Below are positions 17,505 to 25,922 of a DNA stretch of 64,000 nucleotides, piece after piece (positions within the stretch are counted from its first letter, which is position 1; the number at the start of each line of letters is the position of its first letter). The notes beneath the pieces are model-generated. The model was not told the DNA's origin, ran no database searches, and was given only the letters and a program-made list of their open reading frames with translations. The stretch is from CAWCDJ01 sp963778675 (GTDB lineage: Bacteria; Acidobacteriota; Terriglobia; Bryobacterales; Bryobacteraceae), in NCBI GenBank assembly GCA_963778675.1, contig CAVZVI010000007.1, positions 342,221 through 406,220 of the forward strand. Reading direction: 5' to 3'. The position numbers were made by a program, and so were the translations under genes.

Positions 17505-18425
17505 ATGGAATCCGATCGTCCCCGGGAGTCGCGCCGAGTATTTTTGAAGGGCGCGGCCGGACTCGGTGCCGTCGCGGCGGCGGCCGGACAAACGGAGAGT
17601 GCCACACTCCCCAAGGTCAAGTTCGGCAAGCACCAGATCACCCGCCTGATCGTAGGGTCGAACCCGCTCTATGGATACTCCCACTTCAACCGCATCCTGG
17701 ATCAGTGCATGCGGGAGTGGTACACCCAAGACCGGAAGATGGAGGTGCTGCACGCCTGCGAGCGCAGCGGCATCAACACCTGGCAGCTTCACTATAACGA
17801 CCAGCCCATGGCCGATTTCCGCCGCTACCGCGAGGAGGGCGGCAAAATGCAGCTCGTCCTGCTGGCGGATTTCGAGCTTATGAAGAATCCGAAGCTGCTG
17901 CCGGAGGTGGCCAAACTCGGCCCGCTGGGCATCGGCCACCACGGCAACCGCACCGACGAGGCATTCCACGACGGCCGGAAGGAAGCCGTCCGCGACTATC
18001 TGAAGCGGGTGCGCGACACCGGCGTGATGGTCGGGCTCTCCACCCACAACCCCGCCGTGATCGATATCGTCGAGAGCGAAGGCTGGGATATCGACTACTA
18101 CCAGACGTGTCTTTACCGGGTGTCCCGCACCCGCGAGGAGGCCCGCGCCGAGTTCCGAGAGGCGCCTCTCGGCGAAACCTTCATGGAGAACGACCCCGAA
18201 CGAATGTGCAGGATGATCCGCCAGACGCGCAAACCCTGCCTGGCATTCAAGGTCTTCGGCGCCGGCCGCACCATCAACAGCCCGGCGGTGGTGGAGCGCT
18301 CCTTCCAGTTCGCCTTCGACCACATCAAGCCCGGTGATGCCGTGATCGTCGGCATGTTCCCTCGCTTCAGCGATGAAGTCAGGGAGAACACCGGCATCGT
18401 CCGCCGCATCCTGCAAGCGGGCTAG
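17505..18425 (+). CDS. Secreted TIM-barrel protein, aldo/keto reductase-like, with Tat-type leader
   Basis: A 306-residue protein. The start at ATG 17505 gives the leader ESDRPRESRRVFLKGAAGLG, a twin-arginine-type signal. The mature part starts LPKVKFGKHQITRLIVGSNP and then alternates strand and helix as a TIM barrel: INTWQLHYND, VLLADFEL, VMVGLSTHNP, IDYYQTCLY, LAFKVFGAGR, DAVIVGMFPR. The last strands resemble aldo/keto reductases, but I do not see the usual catalytic Tyr-Lys arrangement, so activity is uncertain. Such proteins are frequent in Acidobacteria and Planctomycetes. A strong-looking terminator overlaps its stop codon. Confidence 0.72.
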   Translation: MESDRPRESRRVFLKGAAGLGAVAAAAGQTESATLPKVKFGKHQITRLIVGSNPLYGYSHFNRILDQCMREWYTQDRKMEVLHACERSGINTWQLHYNDQPMADFRRYREEGGKMQLVLLADFELMKNPKLLPEVAKLGPLGIGHHGNRTDEAFHDGRKEAVRDYLKRVRDTGVMVGLSTHNPAVIDIVESEGWDIDYYQTCLYRVSRTREEARAEFREAPLGETFMENDPERMCRMIRQTRKPCLAFKVFGAGRTINSPAVVERSFQFAFDHIKPGDAVIVGMFPRFSDEVRENTGIVRRILQAG

Positions 18426-18440
18426 GCAGCCCTCTTTTTT
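18419..18440 (+). terminator. Rho-independent terminator
   Basis: GGGCT (18419-18423) pairs with AGCCC (18428-18432) over an AGGC loop and is followed by TCTTTTTT to 18440. The stem overlaps the stop codon of the TIM-barrel gene and separates it from the sigma factor operon. Confidence 0.7.
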
Positions 18441-18486
18441 CCAACCTTCGGCCCCACCGCTTCGTCCAAACGACGAAATAGTGAAA

Positions 18487-19050
18487 ATGGTGGGAGCAAG
18501 CCAATTGGCTCTAGCCGGACGCATGGCATCCGTGGAATACGGCTCCGAGGCCGAACTTCTGGCCGCGTGCAGGCGGCAGGATATCCGTGCGTTCGAGCAA
18601 CTGTACCAGGCGCACGGGCCGCGGCTGAAGTCGGTCGCCTTCCATATCGTGGGCAACCGGCAGGACGCCGAGGACGCGGTGCAGGAGACGTTCCTCAAGC
18701 TGTACCGGGCGATCGGCGGGTTCCAGGGGCAGTCGAGCATCGGGACCTGGCTGTGCCGGATCGTGATCAACGTGTGTTATGACCTCGCCCGGAAACGGCA
18801 GCGGGAGGCCGGTCCGCCCGGCGGTGACCGCGCGGCGCCGTCCACCCAGTTAGGGCTGAAGGTGGCGCTCGACGACGCCATGCGGCGGATCAATCCGCGG
18901 CATCGCATGGTCTTCCTGCTGTTCGAGGTGGAAGGCATGCGGCATTCGGAGATTGCGTCGATTTTGGACATTCCGGAAGGAACCTCCAAGGCCTGGCTCT
19001 TCGAGGCCAAGAAGGAGCTGAAGCGTTTGCTGACGGAGACACGGCGATGA
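18487..19050 (+). CDS. ECF-family RNA polymerase sigma factor
   Basis: A 187-residue extracytoplasmic-function sigma factor. Region 2 is FEQLYQAHGPRLKSVAFHIV with NRQDAEDAVQETFLKLYRAI, and region 4 is HRMVFLLFEVEGMRHSEIAS with the recognition helix in IPEGTSKAWLFEAKKELKRLL. It directs transcription of a small stress or envelope regulon. The start is uncertain: ATG 18487 is used, with ATG 18523 (close to the first conserved residues) as the main alternative. The stop overlaps the start of the next gene by 4 bases (ATGA at 19047), so translation of sigma and anti-sigma is probably coupled. Confidence 0.92.
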   Translation: MVGASQLALAGRMASVEYGSEAELLAACRRQDIRAFEQLYQAHGPRLKSVAFHIVGNRQDAEDAVQETFLKLYRAIGGFQGQSSIGTWLCRIVINVCYDLARKRQREAGPPGGDRAAPSTQLGLKVALDDAMRRINPRHRMVFLLFEVEGMRHSEIASILDIPEGTSKAWLFEAKKELKRLLTETRR

Positions 19051-19658
19051 TTTTTCAATGCAATGACCTGGAACGCGCGCTGCGATCTCCCGAGTTGATG
19101 CCCGACGCCCGGGCGCACGCCGAAACCTGCGAACGGTGCCGGCAGGAGCTGTACCTGTGGTCGGAGATTTCCCGAGTCGCTCCACAGCTTCACGAGGATT
19201 GGGAAAGCCCGGGGCTATGGACGCGAATCGAGGCGGAAATGGCGGCCGCCGGGCGGACCCGCAAGGTTATTCCGATCTGGAGGTGGGCAGCGGCCGCGGC
19301 GGCCATCATCGTTCTGGCGGCCGTCCTGGTACAGCCCTGGAAACCTGCTCGCCGGCCCCAAGGCCGCGACTTCCTCACGGAAGAGACTTTGCGCCAGGTG
19401 CAACAGGCGGAAGCCGCCTACGCCCAGTCGATCGACCGGCTTTCGAAAGTGGCGGGGGCCAGCCTGGAGCAGTCGCCCACACCGCTGGCAGCCGCGTACC
19501 GCGAAAAGTTGACGGTGCTCGACTCGGCGATTGCGGATCTCAAGGCCAATATCGAGGCCAACCGCTACAACGTTTACCTGCAGAACCAGCTTGCTTCGCT
19601 CTATCGCGAAAAGCAGAACACGTTACAGGAATGGTTGCAAAATGCGAAGCGTAATTAA
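19047..19658 (+). CDS. Membrane anti-sigma factor with zinc-binding (ZAS) motif
   Basis: A 203-residue single-pass protein. The N-terminal cytoplasmic domain has HxxxCxxC at H24-C28-C31 (ARAHAETCERCRQEL), the zinc anti-sigma signature. A membrane helix follows at about residues 77-94 (RWAAAAAAIIVLAAVLVQPW). The extracytoplasmic part is about 100 residues of predicted coiled coil, which may act as the sensor. It would hold the sigma factor of the preceding, overlapping gene inactive until an envelope signal arrives. The next gene begins inside its last 17 bases. Confidence 0.85.
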   Translation: MIFQCNDLERALRSPELMPDARAHAETCERCRQELYLWSEISRVAPQLHEDWESPGLWTRIEAEMAAAGRTRKVIPIWRWAAAAAAIIVLAAVLVQPWKPARRPQGRDFLTEETLRQVQQAEAAYAQSIDRLSKVAGASLEQSPTPLAAAYREKLTVLDSAIADLKANIEANRYNVYLQNQLASLYREKQNTLQEWLQNAKRN

Positions 19659-20994
19659 TCTCGTCCTGATTTTCTCCTGCGCGCTGACGGCGTTCGCGCG
19701 TGAAGAGTACCGGCGCGACTTCCAGAAGATAGTCGCACTCGCGCCCGGAAAGACCTTCCGGATCGACCACCGGCTGGGCAATATCGACATCCGTACGCAG
19801 GCAGGCAGCCAGGCATCGATCCACGCGGTAGTCCGCACCTCGGCCGGCAGCGCGGAAGAAGCCAAACGGGTCGCTGACAGCATCCAGATTTCGGTGGACG
19901 AAGCGGCCTCCGGCGTGTCGGTCCGCACGACCTATCCGAGCAACTGGCACAATGTTTCGTTCGGCGTGGATTATGACATTACCCTGCCGGATAGCGCACC
20001 TCTCAACATCCGGAACCGTTTCGGTGGCGTGACCGTTGCCGATGCGCACGCCGGCACTTCGATCAACAACGGAAACGGCCGCGTCAGCGTGAGCGGCGGA
20101 CGCGGGCGCCTGGAGGTGGAGAACGCCTTCGGCAGCGTGGAGATCCGCGGGAACGACGGCGACCTGCTGGTGCGCGGCGGCAATGGCGCCGTGACTGCCA
20201 ACGACGTAACCGGGGCGGCCGATATCACGAATCGATTCGGCGGCGTGGACGTGCGGAACCTGGGCAAGGGCCTGACGATCCATTGCAACAATGGCTCCAT
20301 TACTGCCAGCAACGTGGGCGGAGTGACGAATATCGCCAACTCGTTCGGCAAGGTCGTCGTGACCGGCGCCAAAAATGATCTGTTCGTCCAGAACCAGAAC
20401 GGCGAGATTCAGGCGACCGGGATTGCCGGCGCGGCCGACCTGCACAATTCATTCGCCGCCGTGCGCTTCTCGCGGATTGGCAGGAACCTGACCGTCCGCT
20501 CGCAAAACGCCAACGTGGTGGGCGATACGGTGGGCGGGTCGGCAACCGTGGAGACGACCTTTGGGGGCGTCGATCTGCGCGACGTGAAAGGCGGTGCGCG
20601 CGTCACGGCCGGAAACAGCTCCGTGCGGCTCGCCGCGGTGACCGGGGAAGTTTTCGCCAAGACTTCCTTCGGCGGCATCACCATAACCGACGCCGACGGA
20701 CCGGTGACCGTCGAGAACGGCAACGGGTCGATCACGCTCGAAGTCCATTCCGGCCGGAAGTGCCAGCCAATCGCGCTGCACACCACGTTCGCGCCGATCC
20801 GCGTGACCATCCCTCAGGGAGTGGGATACAACCTGAACGCGCAGACCTCTTTCGGGCGAATCCGCTCCGACTTCGAAGTCGCGGTGAGCGGAGAGGTCGG
20901 AAACGACTCGCTGACCGGCAAGATCGGCGGCGGAGGCTGCGATCTCCGCCTGATGGATCAAAACGGAAACATCGAGATACTCAAGGGCCAGTAG
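19642..20994 (+). CDS. Secreted DUF4097-family beta-repeat protein
   Basis: A 450-residue exported protein. The start at ATG 19642 gives a signal peptide (RSVINLVLIFSCALTAFA). The mature part is a long series of short beta repeats of about 20 residues with recurring NRFGGV, NAFGSV, NSFGKV, TTFGGV and TSFGGI followed by an Asn/Gly-rich turn, which is the DUF4097 (putative adhesin) pattern and suggests a beta-helix. It overlaps the anti-sigma gene by 17 bases, so it is the third member of the sigma/anti-sigma operon and is likely the effector or the sensed envelope component. Its biochemical role is unknown. Confidence 0.85.
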   Translation: MRSVINLVLIFSCALTAFAREEYRRDFQKIVALAPGKTFRIDHRLGNIDIRTQAGSQASIHAVVRTSAGSAEEAKRVADSIQISVDEAASGVSVRTTYPSNWHNVSFGVDYDITLPDSAPLNIRNRFGGVTVADAHAGTSINNGNGRVSVSGGRGRLEVENAFGSVEIRGNDGDLLVRGGNGAVTANDVTGAADITNRFGGVDVRNLGKGLTIHCNNGSITASNVGGVTNIANSFGKVVVTGAKNDLFVQNQNGEIQATGIAGAADLHNSFAAVRFSRIGRNLTVRSQNANVVGDTVGGSATVETTFGGVDLRDVKGGARVTAGNSSVRLAAVTGEVFAKTSFGGITITDADGPVTVENGNGSITLEVHSGRKCQPIALHTTFAPIRVTIPQGVGYNLNAQTSFGRIRSDFEVAVSGEVGNDSLTGKIGGGGCDLRLMDQNGNIEILKGQ

Positions 20995-21038
20995 GGGGCA
21001 ACAATTCGGTATGCGCTGTGCGATCGGCCCGAGGAACA

Positions 21039-21797
21039 CTAGTGGGAAAACTGTATGCCTCGCCCGAGTACCACGATGTAGCAGGCTCCCAACACGATGG
21101 CCGCGATCCACCATGCCGGCGCCCGTTGCACCAGGAGTTTCCGTTCCGCCGGCCCTCGCGGCAGCAGGCTGTCCGCCCACATCAGACCCGACGACCCGCC
21201 GAACGCCGCGGGAACGGTCGAAACCAGGAACAGCCTGATCCCGAGCGGGTCGAATAGACCCGCTGCACAACTGAAAAGGCAGGCCGCGTAATACGGCAGT
21301 CTCCCGACAGTGTTATACATCCGGCGGTTCGCCACAAACGGCCGCACGGAGACCGCAAGCAGCCGGACCACGCCGGCATACAGCCCCGCCCCAAAGACCG
21401 TCATGGCGATTCGCAGAACGGCTTGATGCGGCATGCCGCGGATCACCTCGTTCCAGTCGCCGAATCCGAAGATTCCGGAAAACAGGAAGTAACCGGCACC
21501 CGGCAGCAGGTTCAGTGCCGCCAGAATCCACAGGAAGTAGCGAAGGTTCGGGCGATTTCCCGCGCGGCGCGCCGCAAGCAGAGAGCACATTCCGACGGCG
21601 AGGTTGACGAGTGTTCCCCCGGCCTCGACCCAATGATCGGGCCGCAACGAAGAAAGGTGATTGCTGGTGAGTTCCGTCGGAATATCTCCCCGCAGCCACG
21701 CCGTTACCCCATGGCCTACGCCTTCGTGCAGTAGTGTTGCCAAGGCAGAGGCGATCACCGCCATGCTCACAATGGTCGCCTTATTGTGCTCGGCCAT
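21039..21797 (-). CDS. M50-like membrane metalloprotease homologue
   Basis: A 252-residue protein with about six hydrophobic segments. The first helix ends with ATLLHEGVGHGVTAWLRG: the HExxxH-like arrangement (HEGVGH) is the zinc site of site-2-protease-type enzymes, though the family usually shows HExxH. The second zinc ligand region (NxxPxxPLDG in true M50 proteases) is only partly recognisable as LNLLPGAGYFLFSGIFG, where the aspartate is missing, so activity is uncertain. The start chosen is ATG 21797; a longer frame from 21875 lacks support. It is convergent with the DUF4097 gene and divergent from the next gene. Confidence 0.65.
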   Translation of the reverse strand: MAEHNKATIVSMAVIASALATLLHEGVGHGVTAWLRGDIPTELTSNHLSSLRPDHWVEAGGTLVNLAVGMCSLLAARRAGNRPNLRYFLWILAALNLLPGAGYFLFSGIFGFGDWNEVIRGMPHQAVLRIAMTVFGAGLYAGVVRLLAVSVRPFVANRRMYNTVGRLPYYAACLFSCAAGLFDPLGIRLFLVSTVPAAFGGSSGLMWADSLLPRGPAERKLLVQRAPAWWIAAIVLGACYIVVLGRGIQFSH

Positions 21798-21890
21798 GAC
21801 GGTCACTTTACCGCGAATTCCGACCGGCTTCTCTAACCCTGCGGAATGAATAACTAAAGGTAGCGTGGACTTCACTATTTTCGGTGTCTA

Positions 21891-23522
21891 ATGTCTGAAA
21901 TGGAGGTCCCCTTGTCACCGGAAACACGGCCCGACCGGTCGCGCAGGAGCATCTTCTCTCCGCGTCTGCGAAATCTCGTGATAGGTTCCGCTCTGCTTCT
22001 GTTCTTCATTGTGATCTTTACTCACCGGGTTGCCGGCCAGGAGGACTCCGGTTGGCGCATCTCGCCGCAAAACATCAACGTCCAGGCCGGAACCGATCGC
22101 GTCTTGCAGGTGCTCGATGATTCCGCGCACGAGCTCGACGGTGCGGACTGGGCCGTCGATAACTCGACCCTGGCAGACATCCGTGAAGAAGGCAGCCGCG
22201 CGGTGTTGCACCCGAAAGCTGCGGGCACCGTGAGAGTGAGCGCTACCTTGCACGGCGAGCGGCGCTACCGCGAAATCAAGATCTGGCCTGAGGATCAGCC
22301 GCTGCCCCCTGGGACCACGGCTTGGGGAAATCATCCGATCGGCCGTGAGATCGGCGATATCGCAGCGGTACCCGGGTTCGGCGATGCGAACATGTTCTCT
22401 CTGGAACAAACCCCAGGCGGCAGCACCTATCTCCGGGCAGTCGACGAAAACGGCATCCAGGTCTGGTCCTGGCTTCTTCCGGAAAAGACTCGCAACGTGG
22501 ACCTGGTCTGCGGCGATTGGCTTGGCGGGGCATTGATCAGCGCCAACCGCGGCGACTCTTACACTCTGTACACCGTCGGCAATGATGGCGCCCTCCGCTG
22601 GAAGCGGACCCTCTCCGGCGTCCGAAAGGCACATGCGTACAACCTCCAGCATCTCGTGCACGTGCTCAGCCAGTCTCCGGATGGCAACCTCGCCACACTG
22701 ACCGCTCTCGATGAAGTGACTGGAGAACAGAAGTTCGAACTCCCCATCCCCGAGTCGCACCAACGGTTCACCAACCTGCGCCAGGCGGCGGGCAAGTTCT
22801 CTTGCGGATCTTCCTCTGTAGCCTCTCTGCCCATTTCCACCAGCACCCTCTTTGTGAACGTCGATGGTTTCGCGTATCTGGCGTTCGCCCAAAACGAGTG
22901 GACCCTGGCGGTTCCTGCCTGTACGCCCGGCTCCCCGGTCGAACCGGAAAAGGTCAGCTTCTCACGCGATGAGAAGGCCGTGCTCTGGCAGATCCACCCC
23001 GACGGAACCCTTCGCAGCACGGTCGTCGAGCAGACCAAAGGTATCCATCCGCTTTCCGAACCGGCGATGGCGGCCTCCCCCACCGGAGCGCTGATCCCGG
23101 ATGGGCTCGGCGGCGTGCTGCTTTCTCTCCGCAAATCACAAGCCGGTCTGGTCTTTGGTATGCCTCGTCCGGCAGATGAGTTCGTCTACCGCCTCGACCC
23201 GGAAGGCACCGTGCTCTACCGGTTTCTCCTACCCCGGTATAAGGGCCGGCGCCACGACGGGATGGTGCTCGGCGAAAACAATCGCGGATTTGCCACACGC
23301 GGCGGCACGCTGGTTCAGTTCGACGTTGAGACCGGAAAAGAAACCTGGCGATGGGACTCGCCTTCGGAAATTGAAGTCTTCGCCGCCCTTGCCGATGGCA
23401 GTTGCCTGGTCCAGACGCCCACCGCCGTTGTCGACGTGTTTGGCCCCGGCGCAGCCAGGCAGGCCTTCGAGGGCAAGGCCGTAATGGACTGGCGGGGCAA
23501 CATCTACCGCAAGCACAATTAG
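21891..23522 (+). CDS. Membrane-anchored Ig-like / PQQ-propeller-like protein
   Basis: A 543-residue protein. A short cytoplasmic tail and one membrane helix (about residues 27-48, LVIGSALLLFFIVIFTHRVAG) precede an approximately 85-residue Ig-like region (ISPQNINVQAGTDRVLQV to GTVRVSATL). From about residue 145 to the end there are propeller-like repeats with the features of PQQ/quinoprotein blades: AVDENGIQVWSWLL, TVGNDGALRWKRTL, LDEVTGEQKFELPI and FDVETGKETWRWDS. No catalytic dehydrogenase residues were seen, so it is more likely a binding or structural propeller. I do not recognise a specific function. Confidence 0.7.
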   Translation: MSEMEVPLSPETRPDRSRRSIFSPRLRNLVIGSALLLFFIVIFTHRVAGQEDSGWRISPQNINVQAGTDRVLQVLDDSAHELDGADWAVDNSTLADIREEGSRAVLHPKAAGTVRVSATLHGERRYREIKIWPEDQPLPPGTTAWGNHPIGREIGDIAAVPGFGDANMFSLEQTPGGSTYLRAVDENGIQVWSWLLPEKTRNVDLVCGDWLGGALISANRGDSYTLYTVGNDGALRWKRTLSGVRKAHAYNLQHLVHVLSQSPDGNLATLTALDEVTGEQKFELPIPESHQRFTNLRQAAGKFSCGSSSVASLPISTSTLFVNVDGFAYLAFAQNEWTLAVPACTPGSPVEPEKVSFSRDEKAVLWQIHPDGTLRSTVVEQTKGIHPLSEPAMAASPTGALIPDGLGGVLLSLRKSQAGLVFGMPRPADEFVYRLDPEGTVLYRFLLPRYKGRRHDGMVLGENNRGFATRGGTLVQFDVETGKETWRWDSPSEIEVFAALADGSCLVQTPTAVVDVFGPGAARQAFEGKAVMDWRGNIYRKHN

Positions 23523-23550
23523 GGAGCTGAGGCGCGGCTACCCGGCTCCC
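23522..23550. terminator. Hairpin between convergent genes
   Basis: GGGAGC (23522-23527) pairs with GCTCCC (23545-23550) across a 17-base loop; an outer pairing of ATTAGGG (23518-23524) with CCCTAAT (23555-23561) is an alternative structure. It lies exactly between the ends of the propeller gene and the CHAD gene. No T-run is present, so terminator function is only suggested by position. Confidence 0.4.
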
Positions 23551-23556
23551 CTGCCC

Positions 23557-24438
23557 CTAATGCGCCGCCAGGGTCAAAGGCTTGCGAGGCGCCCCGGCCC
23601 GGCCTACCGGCTTCCTGGGGATCCTTTCGAGCGAACGCGCCCACTCCCGCGCCGTAAGAGAATACTCTTTCTTCCAAAGGTCGCGAAACTCGGCGGCCTT
23701 CTTTTCCTCTTTGCGCTTCAGCGAGGTTGCCAGGGAACTGTTGGCGCCCAGGCCGGCGATCAGGTTCCGCGTCGCCCGGTAATCGTTCATGTCCCCGAGC
23801 ACCGTCTGCAGGTGCTTCATCCGGCCCAGCCATTCGTCCGCCGCCGCTCCGTAAACGGTCCGGAACAACTCTACGGAATAGCGCAGTTTCTTGGCCATGA
23901 TGCGAAAGCGGTGGAGGTCGCCGGCCGACGAGTGCGCCTCGGCCGCCTGGTCTCCGGCGCGGATGAACTTCTCCGCCATCCGGACCAGCACACGTTCCGG
24001 CTGCGGGGCTGCGGCCTCGACCGGCAGAAGTTCGGCCCGCCACTTCGACAGCGACTTCCTCGCTCCCCAACGGCGCAGTACCGCCAGGAGCACGGCTTCG
24101 GCCTCTTTCCGCTGAGCGCTGAGCTTCACCTGCAGCGCGGCCGCTTCCACCGATCGCGAGTGGGCCAGCAGCCCGATGGCGATGTCGCGATCCCGCACAT
24201 CGCCCGCGAAACCCATGATCTCCTTCAGCCGGCGGCGAATTTTCTTCCTCACGCGAGCCGGGAAAGAGGGCTTGAAGACCGACAGGACCTGGGAGAACCG
24301 GCGGATCGCCACACGCAGATCGTGTACCGAATCGGCATCCCTGGAATGCAGCGTGGAGTTCACCTGCTGTGCCAGGCGCTCGAGGAGCCTGGCCGTGTGA
24401 TCGCCCGCGAATTTCCCCGGGTCCAACCTGTCCCGCAT
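23557..24438 (-). CDS. CHAD domain-containing protein
   Basis: A 293-residue helical protein of the CHAD family. The conserved histidine-rich and basic helices are visible: DSVHDLRVAIRRFSQVLSVF near residue 36, VRKKIRRRLKEIMGFAGDVR, then LHRFRIMAKKLRYSVELF in the second half. These basic surfaces bind inorganic polyphosphate in characterised members. No CYTH triphosphatase domain is fused and none is encoded next to it. It lies divergent from cysS with 83 bases between the starts. Polyphosphate binding is inferred from the family. Confidence 0.9.
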   Translation of the reverse strand: MRDRLDPGKFAGDHTARLLERLAQQVNSTLHSRDADSVHDLRVAIRRFSQVLSVFKPSFPARVRKKIRRRLKEIMGFAGDVRDRDIAIGLLAHSRSVEAAALQVKLSAQRKEAEAVLLAVLRRWGARKSLSKWRAELLPVEAAAPQPERVLVRMAEKFIRAGDQAAEAHSSAGDLHRFRIMAKKLRYSVELFRTVYGAAADEWLGRMKHLQTVLGDMNDYRATRNLIAGLGANSSLATSLKRKEEKKAAEFRDLWKKEYSLTAREWARSLERIPRKPVGRAGAPRKPLTLAAH

Positions 24439-24521
24439 AACCCCTAGGCAATTCTATTACACGCCATTCGCCCGGCAACCGCAATCGGGCACTTTGGTAC
24501 GATGAAGTTTCCCCCTCATCT

Positions 24522-25922
24522 ATGCCTTTGCGCTTCTACAACACGTTGACCCAGCAGGTGGAGGAGTTTCATCCGGCGCTCGACAATACCGTCCGCATGT
24601 ACACCTGCGGCCCGACGGTCTACGATTTCGCCCATATCGGCAATTTTCGTTCGTTCACGTTCGTGGACCTGCTGCGCCGGTGGCTGCGCGCCAGCGGGTT
24701 CGCACTCGATCACGTAATGAACATTACGGATGTGGACGACAAGATCATCCGCAACGCCGTGGCCCAGCGGAAGGAACTGCGGGAATACACGGCGATCTAC
24801 ACTCAGAAGTTCCTGGAGGACTGCGACAACCTGCGCCTGGAACGGCCCGAGCACCTGACCCCCGCGACGGAACACATCGATGAAATGGTCAGCGCGATCC
24901 AGCGGCTGACCGAGACCGGCCACACCTATACCAGCGACGGATCGACGTACTACCGCATCTCGACCTTCCCGGAATACGGCAAGCTCTCGCACAACGATTT
25001 CAGCGGCAACATCGCCGGCGCGCGGGTGGACGTGGACGAGTACGAGAAAGCGGACGCGCGCGATTTCGCCCTGTGGAAGGCCCCCAAGGAGGGAGAGCCG
25101 GCGTGGCAGACCCCCATCGGACCGGGGCGTCCCGGCTGGCATATCGAGTGCTCCGTCATGGCCATCGAGTACCTCGGCGCAACGCTCGATATTCACGCCG
25201 GCGGCGTGGACCTGATCTTCCCGCACCACGAAAACGAGATCGCGCAGTCGGAGGCGCTCACCGGCAAGCCGTTTGCCCGCTTCTGGCTGCACGCCGAATT
25301 CCTGATGGTGGAAGGCCAGAAGATGTCCAAGTCGCTGGGCAACTACTATACCCTCCGCGACATCCTCGACCGCGGCTACGCGCCCGAGGCCATCCGCTAC
25401 CTGCTGCTCTCGGTACCCTATCGCAAGCAGCTCAATTTCACTTTCGAGGGGCTGAAGTCCGCCGCTACCGCGATCGAGCGCCTGCGCAATTTTCAACTGC
25501 GTCTGGAAACCGACCGCTTCGAGGAAGGGCTCGACCAGGCGATGGCCGGGCGTACCGCGGCGGCGTCCGCGGCATTCGTCGAGAGCTTGAACGACGACTT
25601 GAACACCGCCGGCGCGCTGGGAGCCATGTTCGAATATCTGCGCGACGCCAACAGCGCCATGGATTCCCGTGCGTTCCGCGCCGGCAATGCGGCCGCGGCG
25701 CTGGAGTTCCTTCGTTTCTTCGATTCCGTTTTCGACGTGCTCCGGCCCACCACGCGGACCAGCGGGCTATCCGATGCGGAGGTGGAATCGTTGGTCGCGG
25801 AGCGCTCGGCCGCCAAAAAGGCGAAAGACTTCGCCCGCTCCGACCAGATTCGCACCCGGCTTCTGGAACAGGGCATAATTCTGGAAGACACGAAATCCGG
25901 CGTTCGCTGGAAAAGGAAATGA
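24522..25922 (+). CDS. cysS: Cysteinyl-tRNA synthetase
   Basis: A 466-residue class I aminoacyl-tRNA synthetase that charges tRNA-Cys. Zn ligand Cys29 and the HIGH-type signature HIGN (residues 38-41) sit in YTCGPTVYDFAHIGNF; the second signature is KMSKS near residues 266-270. The zinc-site stretch GWHIECS and FPHHENEIAQSEA are also present. Length is normal. The stop codon overlaps the start of the next gene (ATGA at 25919-25922), which joins tRNA charging and a Cys/Met PLP enzyme in one operon. Confidence 0.98.
   Translation: MPLRFYNTLTQQVEEFHPALDNTVRMYTCGPTVYDFAHIGNFRSFTFVDLLRRWLRASGFALDHVMNITDVDDKIIRNAVAQRKELREYTAIYTQKFLEDCDNLRLERPEHLTPATEHIDEMVSAIQRLTETGHTYTSDGSTYYRISTFPEYGKLSHNDFSGNIAGARVDVDEYEKADARDFALWKAPKEGEPAWQTPIGPGRPGWHIECSVMAIEYLGATLDIHAGGVDLIFPHHENEIAQSEALTGKPFARFWLHAEFLMVEGQKMSKSLGNYYTLRDILDRGYAPEAIRYLLLSVPYRKQLNFTFEGLKSAATAIERLRNFQLRLETDRFEEGLDQAMAGRTAAASAAFVESLNDDLNTAGALGAMFEYLRDANSAMDSRAFRAGNAAAALEFLRFFDSVFDVLRPTTRTSGLSDAEVESLVAERSAAKKAKDFARSDQIRTRLLEQGIILEDTKSGVRWKRK

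Noticed and set aside
21039..21794. Gene on the plus strand in the region of the M50-like protein
   Set aside because: Short plus-strand frames are Arg-rich and lack start sites; the minus strand encodes a coherent multi-helix membrane protein.
25073..25918. Long N-terminal extension of the PLP enzyme frame inside cysS
   Set aside because: The extension overlaps cysS in another frame and is Arg-rich; the ATG at 25919 has an AAGGA site and gives the normal family length of 395 residues.
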